The notes below the pieces were generated by a model. The model ran no database searches. It was not told the origin of the DNA and saw only the letters and a list, made by a program, of their open reading frames with translations. Position numbers and translations under genes: made by a program. 64,000 nucleotides of DNA from Hongsoonwoonella zoysiae (GTDB taxonomy: Bacteria > Pseudomonadota > Alphaproteobacteria > Rhizobiales > Stappiaceae). Location: the NCBI RefSeq assembly GCF_013266695.1, contig NZ_JABRXF010000002.1:496001-560000 (forward strand). Reading direction: 5' to 3'. Numbering within the stretch: position 1 is the first letter of the stretch; each line of letters opens with the position of its first letter. Shown piece by piece: positions 57,611-64,000 of this stretch.

Positions 57611-58978
57611 ATGCCGATCAATATTCTGATGCCGGCCCTCTCGCCGACGATGGAAGAGGGCAACCTGGCCAAGTGGCTCGTCAAGGAGGGCGACCAGGTC
57701 GCCCCCGGCGACGTCATCGCCGAAATCGAGACGGACAAGGCCACCATGGAAGTGGAGGCTGTCGAGGAAGGCACCGTCGGCAAGATCGTCGTCGCCGAAG
57801 GCACTTCCGGCGTGAAGGTCAACGAGGTGATCGCCCTTCTTCTGGAAGAAGGCGAAGATGCCTCCGCACTCGAGGGGGCGGGTAGCGCATCTGCTCCCAA
57901 AGCGGACGGCCCGTCTTCCGGAAATGGCGCCGATCAGGCGCGCGAAGCGCCGCCTGCACCTGCGTCATCTCCGGCTGTCGAGGTCGGTGCTCCCGCCGCG
58001 GCGGCCCCGGCGCCCGCTCCCGTGACGGCCTCGGGCGACAGGATCTTCTCCTCGCCGCTCGCAAGGCGGCTTGCCCAGCAGAACGGCCTCGATCTGAAGG
58101 CAATCAAGGGCACCGGCCCGCATGGACGTGTCGTCAAGCGCGACATTGACGAAGCGCTGGCGAAGGGCACCGGCAAGGCTGCCCCGGCTGCGGCACCGGC
58201 TGCCGCCGAGGCACCGAAGGCGGCGGTCGCTGCGGGTCCGTCGGATGAGCAGATCCTCAAGCTTTTCGAGGAAGGGTCTTACGAGCTTGTGCCGCATGAC
58301 GGCATGCGCAAGACAATTGCCCGCCGCCTGACGGAATCCAAGCAATCCGTCCCGCATTTCTACCTGTCGGTGGATTGTCAGCTCGACGCCTTGCTGAAGC
58401 TGCGTTCCCAGCTCAACGCTTCCGCCCCGACGGACAAGGACGGAAAGCCCGCCTACAAGCTTTCGGTCAACGACATGGTGATCAAGGCCCAGGCGCTGGC
58501 CCTCAAGGCTGTTCCGGCGGCGAATGCCTCCTGGACGGACGGCGGAATGCTCCTCCACAAGCATGCCGATGTAGGCGTCGCGGTCGCGATCGATGGCGGG
58601 CTGATCACGCCAATCATCCGCCGGGCGGAAGAAAAGACGCTTTCCGTCATTTCCACCGAGATGAAGGACCTCGCCACCCGTGCGCGTGAGCGCAAGCTGA
58701 AGCCCGAGGAATATCAGGGCGGCACGACGGCAGTCTCGAACCTTGGCATGTTCGGCATCAAGGACTTCAGCGCGGTCATCAACCCGCCGCACGCCACCAT
58801 TCTGGCGGTCGGCACGGGCGAGCAGCGCGCGGTGGTGAAGGACGGTGCGCTGGCGATCGCCACGGTCATGACCGTTACCTTGTCGACCGATCACCGCGCG
58901 GTGGACGGTGCGCTTGGGGCCCAGCTTCTGCAGGCCTTCAAGGGCTTCATCGAAAATCCGATGTCGATGCTCGTCTGA
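57611..58978 (+). CDS. pdhC: Pyruvate dehydrogenase E2, dihydrolipoamide acetyltransferase
   Basis: 455 residues: one lipoyl domain ([20 protein letters not shown], Lys in [11 protein letters not shown]), an Ala/Pro linker, a peripheral-subunit-binding domain (SSPLARRLAQQNGLDL) and the acetyltransferase domain ending STDHRAVDGALGAQ, with H428 and D432. The lipoyl segment closely repeats the one in pdhB, so these 80 codons form a near-duplicate pair. It starts 14 bases after pdhB. Confidence 0.97.
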   Translation: MPINILMPALSPTMEEGNLAKWLVKEGDQVAPGDVIAEIETDKATMEVEAVEEGTVGKIVVAEGTSGVKVNEVIALLLEEGEDASALEGAGSASAPKADGPSSGNGADQAREAPPAPASSPAVEVGAPAAAAPAPAPVTASGDRIFSSPLARRLAQQNGLDLKAIKGTGPHGRVVKRDIDEALAKGTGKAAPAAAPAAAEAPKAAVAAGPSDEQILKLFEEGSYELVPHDGMRKTIARRLTESKQSVPHFYLSVDCQLDALLKLRSQLNASAPTDKDGKPAYKLSVNDMVIKAQALALKAVPAANASWTDGGMLLHKHADVGVAVAIDGGLITPIIRRAEEKTLSVISTEMKDLATRARERKLKPEEYQGGTTAVSNLGMFGIKDFSAVINPPHATILAVGTGEQRAVVKDGALAIATVMTVTLSTDHRAVDGALGAQLLQAFKGFIENPMSMLV

Positions 58979-59026
58979 GGCCGGATCGATGCCGGCCACG
59001 GCCGAAATCAGTAAATCGAATAAGGT

Positions 59027-59051
59027 TTGCGGCGGAAGGTTTCCGCCGCAA
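59027..59051. terminator. Hairpin between convergent pdhC and MFS gene
   Basis: TTGCGGCGGAA-GGT-TTCCGCCGCAA is a perfect 11-bp stem with a 3-base loop, 50-75 bases after pdhC and just before the end of the MFS gene. A second hairpin (GGCCGG-N7-CCGGCC, 58979-58997) directly follows the pdhC stop. Neither has a long T-run, so termination is probable but not certain. Confidence 0.55.
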
Positions 59052-59063
59052 CCCCATATCCGT

Positions 59064-60266
59064 TCAGCGTTTGCCGCCAGCCATCTTCGCGGCTTCCGGC
59101 AGGTTTCTCAGGCGAGCCATCGCCACGATACCGAAAATCGGCCCCAGAACGAGCGGCAGGAATGCCCATTGCCAGCCGACAAGCTCCACCCACGCCGGCA
59201 GGCCCTGAACGGTGATGACCGTGATTGCAAAGCCGATCGCGGTCTGGACGGTGAGGATGGTGCCCTGGGTTCCCGGTTCGCTGAGTTCCGCGACGCCGGT
59301 GGAGAATTGCGCGGAATCGGCGATGACCGAAACACCCCAGACCAGCGAGAGCAGGACGATCAGGCCGGGTGCTGCTCCGAACAGCGGCCCGGCGGCAAGA
59401 CAACAGACCCCGCTGATCGCAAGTGCGATGATCGTCAGCCGCGTCCGGCCGATACGGTCGGCCAGGTAGCCGCCACCGAAGGCGCCGAGTGCGCCGGAGC
59501 CGATCGCCAGAAACGCGACGAGACGGGCGTTGGATGCCGCATCCGCCATGCCGGTAACGGTAAAACTTGCCGCGATGTAGCTGCCAAGCCAGGCCCAGAC
59601 GGCGTAAAGCTCCCACATATGGCCGAAATAGCCGAAGTTCGCCAGGCGAAGCGGCCTGCTTTTCAGCGCCCTCAGCGCAACATGCGGATCGAACCGGCCG
59701 GCGTTTTTGAAGCCGGGGCCGATGCCGACGCCAAGCACCAGGACGGCGCCGATTGCCGCGGCGGTGGACGCCGTTGTCATGACCACGCGCCAGTCGAGAT
59801 CGCCGGCGAAGGCGAAGAGATGCGGCAGCGCGGAGCCGACGGTGAGCGCGCCGACGAGCGTGCCGACCAGAAGGCCCGCATCGTTTTTCGCCCAGCTCAC
59901 CGAAAGCTTCATGGCGACGGGATAGACACCCGCCATGATCGCGCCGGTTATCAGCCGAAGAACGATGGAAACGGTCGAGCCGGGCTCGACGAAGAGAAAT
60001 GCCGCATTGGCGACGGCACCCGTCAGGGCGGCGGCGCAATAAAGCAGCCTCGGGTCCAGCCTGTCGGGCAGACCGAGGATCGCGCTGACAAGGCTTCCGG
60101 CAACGAAGCCGATCTGTACGGCCGTCGTCAGCATTGCCGCGCGCGTCGGGCCGATGCCGTAATCGGCGATCAGCGCCGGAGTTACGACGGACGCCGCGAA
60201 CCACAGCGAAAGTACTGCGACGCAGGAAATCGCCAGAAGCGCGATGCTGAGCGGTTTGGATTTCAT
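59064..60266 (-). CDS. MFS transporter, CynX/NimT-like
   Basis: 400 residues with about 12 membrane helices, from SIALLAISCVAVLSLWFAASVVTPALI. A motif-A-type loop (GGYLADRIGRTRLTI) links helices 8 and 9. The substrate is unknown. It is inserted in the opposite direction between pdhC and lpd, splitting what is usually a single operon in this order; a hairpin separates it from pdhC. Confidence 0.88.
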   Translation of the reverse strand: MKSKPLSIALLAISCVAVLSLWFAASVVTPALIADYGIGPTRAAMLTTAVQIGFVAGSLVSAILGLPDRLDPRLLYCAAALTGAVANAAFLFVEPGSTVSIVLRLITGAIMAGVYPVAMKLSVSWAKNDAGLLVGTLVGALTVGSALPHLFAFAGDLDWRVVMTTASTAAAIGAVLVLGVGIGPGFKNAGRFDPHVALRALKSRPLRLANFGYFGHMWELYAVWAWLGSYIAASFTVTGMADAASNARLVAFLAIGSGALGAFGGGYLADRIGRTRLTIIALAISGVCCLAAGPLFGAAPGLIVLLSLVWGVSVIADSAQFSTGVAELSEPGTQGTILTVQTAIGFAITVITVQGLPAWVELVGWQWAFLPLVLGPIFGIVAMARLRNLPEAAKMAGGKR

Positions 60267-60396
60267 GGGATCGGCTTCGTCCGGTCGGATGGCGACAGAG
60301 TTTGAACGTGCCGGGTCGGACGACTCGGCACGCGGGATTGGAACTTGAAGAGAAGCGGCAGCGCAAGCGCCGGATCAGTAAAAAAGGGATCAAACC

Positions 60397-61836
60397 ATGG
60401 CTGAGAGCTACGACGTTATCGTGATCGGCGGCGGGCCGGGAGGATATGTCACCGCGATCCGGGCTTCGCAACTCGGCTTCAAGACGGCGCTTGTCGAACG
60501 TGAGCACCTGGGCGGCATCTGCCTGAACTGGGGCTGCATCCCGACCAAGGCGCTGCTGCGGTCGGCCGAGATTTATCACTACATGACGCACGCCAAGGAC
60601 TACGGGCTTTCTGCGGAAAAGGTCGGCTTCGACGCTGCCGCCGTCGTCAAGCGTTCGCGCGGCGTGTCCGGCCAGCTTAATGCCGGCGTCGGCTTTTTGA
60701 TGAAGAAGAACAAGATCGACGTCATCTGGGGCGAGGCGAAGCTGACGAAACCGGGCGAGGTCAAGGTTTCGAAGTCGAGCAAGCCCGCGATGGAGCCGCA
60801 GCATCCCGCACCCAAAGGCGTGAAGGGCGAGGGCACCTATACCGCCAAACACGTTATCATCGCCACGGGCGCGCGCCCGCGCACGCTGCCGGGCATCGAG
60901 CCGGACAAGGAAAACATCTGGACCTATTTCGAGGCGATGGTCCCGCCGTCCATGCCGAAATCCCTCATCGTCATGGGCTCTGGTGCGATCGGCATCGAGT
61001 TCGCGTCCTTCTACCGAACGATGGGCGCGGACGTGACGGTGGTGGAGCTTCTGCCCCAGGTCATGCCGGTGGAAGACCCGGAAATCTCGGGCCTCGCCAA
61101 GAAAGCTTTCGAGAAGCAGGGCATCAAGATCCTGCTGGATGCCAAGGTCACCGCCGTCAAGAAGGGCAAGGGCTCGGTCACTGCAACCGTTGAGACGAAG
61201 GACGGCAAGAAGCAGGACATTACCGCCGACAAGCTGATTTCCGCCGTCGGTGTCGTCGGCAATATCGAGAACCTTGGCCTTGAGGAGCTTGGCGTGAAAA
61301 CGGACCGCGGCTGCGTCGTGATCGACGGCTACGGCCGCACCAATGTGCCCGGCGTCTATGCCATCGGCGATGTCGCCGGCCCGCCGATGCTTGCTCACAA
61401 GGCGGAGCACGAGGGCGTCATCTGCATCGAGAAGATCGCCGGTCTCGACGTCCACCCGATGGACAAGAACAAGATCCCGGGCTGCACCTACTGCCATCCG
61501 CAGGTCGCAAGCGTCGGCCTCACCGAGCCGAAGGCGAAGGAGGCGGGCTATGAGATCAAGGTCGGCCGCTTCCCCTTCATGGGCAACGGCAAGGCGATCG
61601 CCCTTGGCGAGCCGGATGGTCTGGTCAAGACCATCTTCGATGCCAAGACCGGCCAGCTTCTCGGCGCGCATATGGTTGGGGCCGAAGTGACCGAGCTTAT
61701 CCAAGGCTACGTGGTTGCCATGAACCTTGAGACCACGGAAGAAGACCTGATGCACACCGTATTCCCGCACCCGACGCTTTCCGAAATGATGAAGGAAAGC
61801 GTGCTCGATGCTTACGGGCGGGTGCTGAATATCTGA
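60397..61836 (+). CDS. lpd: Dihydrolipoyl dehydrogenase (E3)
   Basis: 479 residues. The FAD-binding GGGPGGYVTAIRASQLG, the redox disulfide GGICLNWGCIPTKALL, the NAD-binding MGSGAIGIEFASFYRTMG and the C-terminal HPTLSEMMKE with the active-site His are all present. An insertion with SSKPAMEPQHPAPKGVKGEG is typical of the PDH-linked E3 in alphaproteobacteria. It can serve both pdh and the 2-oxoacid dehydrogenase at 33-36 kb. It has its own upstream gap because of the inverted MFS gene. Confidence 0.97.
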   Translation: MAESYDVIVIGGGPGGYVTAIRASQLGFKTALVEREHLGGICLNWGCIPTKALLRSAEIYHYMTHAKDYGLSAEKVGFDAAAVVKRSRGVSGQLNAGVGFLMKKNKIDVIWGEAKLTKPGEVKVSKSSKPAMEPQHPAPKGVKGEGTYTAKHVIIATGARPRTLPGIEPDKENIWTYFEAMVPPSMPKSLIVMGSGAIGIEFASFYRTMGADVTVVELLPQVMPVEDPEISGLAKKAFEKQGIKILLDAKVTAVKKGKGSVTATVETKDGKKQDITADKLISAVGVVGNIENLGLEELGVKTDRGCVVIDGYGRTNVPGVYAIGDVAGPPMLAHKAEHEGVICIEKIAGLDVHPMDKNKIPGCTYCHPQVASVGLTEPKAKEAGYEIKVGRFPFMGNGKAIALGEPDGLVKTIFDAKTGQLLGAHMVGAEVTELIQGYVVAMNLETTEEDLMHTVFPHPTLSEMMKESVLDAYGRVLNI

Positions 61837-61944
61837 GGTGGCGATCATTACAGATAAATACCGTTGCGGATATAAAGCCTTACGATACCCTGAGAGTGCG
61901 GCATACGCCGCATCTCAGGCAGGCGATACGGAACGGAGGCGGAC

Positions 61945-62193
61945 ATGGAAGCGAAAAACATCCTTATCTGGTGCGCAATCGGCATTCTTGCAGGATGGTT
62001 GGCCAGCTTCATCGTGGGGGGCGGCGGGTTACTGCGCTATCTCGTTACGGGACTGATCGGGGCATTCGCGGGCGGTTTGCTCGTGAACCTGAGCGGGATC
62101 AACGTCAATCTGGGCAATGAATACGTGAACCAGATCGTCGTTGCTGCCATCGGTGCCATCATCGTTGTGCTGATCGCCCGCTTCCTCGCCTGA
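61945..62193 (+). CDS. GlsB/YeaQ/YmgE-family small membrane protein
   Basis: 82 residues with three membrane segments and the Gly-rich pattern IGILAGWLASFIVGGGG, then LIGAFAGGLLVNL. This is the transglycosylase-associated protein family, whose role is unclear and often linked with envelope stress. GGAGG sits just upstream. It is followed 21 bases later by a second, related gene. Confidence 0.88.
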   Translation: MEAKNILIWCAIGILAGWLASFIVGGGGLLRYLVTGLIGAFAGGLLVNLSGINVNLGNEYVNQIVVAAIGAIIVVLIARFLA

Positions 62194-62214
62194 CGAAGAT
62201 CGACCGGGGAACTT

Positions 62215-62460
62215 ATGGGATTCATCTTCTGGATCGTCATCGGCCTGATTGCCGGTGCAGTAGCCTATCGTGTGCTCGACAGCCGTGGCGGGTTCATCGG
62301 CAGCCTCGTTGTGGGGCTGGTCGGAGCGCTTGTCGGCGGCAAGCTTGCCGAGATCCTGCGCCTCAAGATTACGGGTGGCTTCGTCGATCAGCTCGTGCTC
62401 GCAACCGTCGGGGCCATCCTGTTCCTCTTCGTCTGGCGCAAGATCAGGGAAGCCGCATGA
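62215..62460 (+). CDS. GlsB/YeaQ/YmgE-family small membrane protein
   Basis: 81 residues with three membrane segments (FIFWIVIGLIAGAVAYRVL, SLVVGLVGALVGGKL, LVLATVGAILFLFVW). It is related to the preceding gene in layout but diverged in sequence, so the pair looks like an old tandem duplication. Its stop overlaps the start of the thioesterase gene (ATGA). Confidence 0.85.
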   Translation: MGFIFWIVIGLIAGAVAYRVLDSRGGFIGSLVVGLVGALVGGKLAEILRLKITGGFVDQLVLATVGAILFLFVWRKIREAA

Positions 62461-62900
62461 AAGGTGAGATGCCGAAGCTTGAAGACTTTCCGGTGCGGAC
62501 GTCGGACAAGCTGCGCTATGCCGATACGGACCGCCAGGGCCATGTGAACAACGCCGTCTTCGCAACGTTTCTGGAAACCGGCCGGGTCGAGCTGTTCTTC
62601 AATCCCGAGACAGGACCGCTTGCGAAGGAAAGTGCCGCCTTCGTGATCGCAAGCCTCAAGCTCGATTTTCTGTCGGAGATCAACTGGCCCGGCACGGTCG
62701 ATATCGGCACGCGCGTTTTGAAGGTAGGGCGCAGTTCGATGACGCTTGATCAGGCTATCTTCCAGAACGACGCCTGCGTTGCCAGGGCGCAAACCGTGAT
62801 CGTGCAGATGGATGAGGCGACGCGCCGCTCGACGCCCCTGTCAAAGGATGTGCTGCAGCGGTTGGGCGCATTGATAATGGAGGCTTCGCCGGCCGAATGA
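62457..62900 (+). CDS. Hot-dog acyl-CoA thioesterase (4HBT family)
   Basis: 147 residues. The motif [20 protein letters not shown] includes the catalytic Asp typical of 4-hydroxybenzoyl-CoA and YbgC-type thioesterases. The acyl substrate is unknown. It overlaps the small membrane gene upstream by 4 bases and lies 61 bases before lipA. Confidence 0.88.
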   Translation: MKGEMPKLEDFPVRTSDKLRYADTDRQGHVNNAVFATFLETGRVELFFNPETGPLAKESAAFVIASLKLDFLSEINWPGTVDIGTRVLKVGRSSMTLDQAIFQNDACVARAQTVIVQMDEATRRSTPLSKDVLQRLGALIMEASPAE

Positions 62901-62961
62901 ACATCGCTGCCCGTCGCCTTCGTCACTTGACCTTTCTCCGCAAAAACGACATGTGAAGCCC

Positions 62962-63954
62962 ATGGTTACGATCGTCGACACTCTCTCCAAGCCCGACACC
63001 GATGCGGCAAAGTCGCCGGAGCGTCCTCGCCATCCGGAAAAGGCGCATCGCCCGGATAACCCGATCCAGCGCAAACCGAAATGGATCAGGGTTAAGGCCC
63101 CGACGTCGCCCGTTTATCGCGAGACGATCGATATCGTGCGCGACAACAAGCTCGTGACGGTTTGCGAGGAGGCGGGCTGTCCCAATATCGGTGAATGCTG
63201 GTCGAAGAAGCACGCGAGCTTCATGATCCTCGGCGACACCTGCACCCGCGCCTGCGCCTTCTGCAATGTGCGCACCGGGATGCCCGGCCCGGTGGATGAG
63301 GGCGAGCCGGAGCGTATAGCCGAAGCCGTTGCCGCCATGGGGCTGAACCATGTCGTCATCACCTCCGTTGACCGGGACGATCTCGACGATGGTGGGGCAA
63401 CGCATTTCGCCAATGTGATCAAGGCGATCCGCAAAGGCTCTCCGGGCACGACGGTCGAGGTTCTGACGCCGGACTTCCTGCGCAAGGACGGTGCGCTCGA
63501 AATCGTCGTGGAAGCAAAGCCCGACGTCTTCAACCACAACATGGAAACGGTTCCATCGAAGTATCTCAAGGTCCGTCCGGGCGCGCGGTATTTCCACTCC
63601 ATTCGCCTGTTGCAGCGGGTCAAGGAGCTGGACACGACGATGTTCACCAAGTCCGGCATGATGGTCGGCCTCGGCGAGGAACGCAACGAAGTGCTTCAGC
63701 TGATGGACGATCTGCGCACGGCGGATGTCGATTTCCTGACCATCGGTCAATATCTTCAGCCGACGAAGAAGCACCATGCGGTCATGGCCTTCATCACGCC
63801 TGAGGAATTCAAGGCTTATGAGCGTATTGCCTACGCCAAGGGATTCTTGAAGGTATCGTCGAGCCCGCTGACCCGCTCCTCACATCATGCGGGGGAAGAT
63901 TTCGCGGACCTTCGCCGCGCGCGCGAGGCGAAATTCGGCAGGATCGCCCGATAG
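62962..63954 (+). CDS. lipA: Lipoyl synthase LipA
   Basis: 330 residues. The auxiliary 4Fe-4S cluster Cys are in [12 protein letters not shown], and the radical-SAM Cys in [10 protein letters not shown]. The enzyme inserts two sulfurs into octanoyl groups on lipoyl domains and so activates the E2 proteins encoded upstream. The ATG at 62962 is chosen by homology to rhizobial LipA; a GTG three codons before is possible. The last 46 bases of the window contain an ATG at 63982 (MSSRPR...), too short to identify. Confidence 0.97.
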   Translation: MVTIVDTLSKPDTDAAKSPERPRHPEKAHRPDNPIQRKPKWIRVKAPTSPVYRETIDIVRDNKLVTVCEEAGCPNIGECWSKKHASFMILGDTCTRACAFCNVRTGMPGPVDEGEPERIAEAVAAMGLNHVVITSVDRDDLDDGGATHFANVIKAIRKGSPGTTVEVLTPDFLRKDGALEIVVEAKPDVFNHNMETVPSKYLKVRPGARYFHSIRLLQRVKELDTTMFTKSGMMVGLGEERNEVLQLMDDLRTADVDFLTIGQYLQPTKKHHAVMAFITPEEFKAYERIAYAKGFLKVSSSPLTRSSHHAGEDFADLRRAREAKFGRIAR

Positions 63955-64000
63955 GGCGACCGGAAAACGCACCACGACTTGATGAGCAGCAGGCCGAGGA

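Noticed and set aside
57611-57850. Near-repeat of lipoyl-coding DNA in pdhB and pdhC as a recent duplication or assembly artefact
   Set aside because: Lipoyl domains in both proteins are normal for alphaproteobacteria and the copies differ at many positions.

Overview
The window is GC-rich chromosomal DNA from an alphaproteobacterium, most probably a member of the Hyphomicrobiales (Rhizobiales). The reasons are the gene order lpxD-fabZ-lpxA-lpxI-lpxB, LpxI in place of LpxH, a LexA box of the alphaproteobacterial GTTC-N7-GTTC type, a PdhB with its own lipoyl domain, and the neighbourhoods tpiA-secG-pyrG, recG-sdhE-mfd and ftsB-pdhABC-lpd-lipA. I cannot name the genus. I see no insertion sequence, prophage or CRISPR array.

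Layout. 1-3.6 kb: lipid A and fatty-acid genes (end of lpxD, fabZ, lpxA, lpxI, lpxB). 3.7-9.0 kb: gltA, gltX and comEC. 9.0-15.4 kb, minus strand: lexA with an operator, moeA, moaC, trpC, trpD and a PpiD-like periplasmic foldase. 15.6-19.5 kb: tpiA, secG, pyrG and a VOC-family gene. 19.7-24.0 kb: a two-gene RND efflux pump. 24.4-31.1 kb: a compact coxMSLDEF operon for a form I Mo-Cu carbon monoxide dehydrogenase, whose large subunit carries the diagnostic AYRCSFR loop; a GYD-domain gene faces it. 32.0-38.3 kb, minus strand: seven close-packed genes (alpha/beta hydrolase, phosphoribosyltransferase, HPF-cold-shock fusion, 2-oxoacid dehydrogenase E1-alpha, E1-beta and E2, Glu/Leu/Phe/Val dehydrogenase) behind a perfect FNR/FixK box. 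38.7-47.7 kb: tRNA-Lys, an orphan TAXI receptor, CcdA, an EamA transporter, a SPOR-like envelope protein, glmS, a LysE exporter, a DUF454 gene broken by a stop codon, and DUF502. 47.7-54.4 kb: recG, sdhE, mfd and a DUF3291 gene. 54.6-64 kb: ftsB, pdhA, pdhB, pdhC, an inverted MFS gene, lpd, two small GlsB/YeaQ proteins, a thioesterase and lipA.

How it fits together. Most of the window is housekeeping: envelope synthesis, DNA repair and the pyruvate dehydrogenase complex with its lipoate synthase. Two accessory blocks stand out. The cox operon would let the cell use trace CO as an electron donor. The FNR/FixK-headed block joins ribosome-hibernation and stress functions to a complete 2-oxoacid dehydrogenase (except E3) and an amino-acid dehydrogenase, which suggests a low-oxygen survival and amino-acid catabolism programme. 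The usual rhizobial run pyrG-kdsA-eno-ftsB-pdhA is split here: about 35 kb lies between the VOC gene and ftsB, and kdsA and eno are absent from the window.
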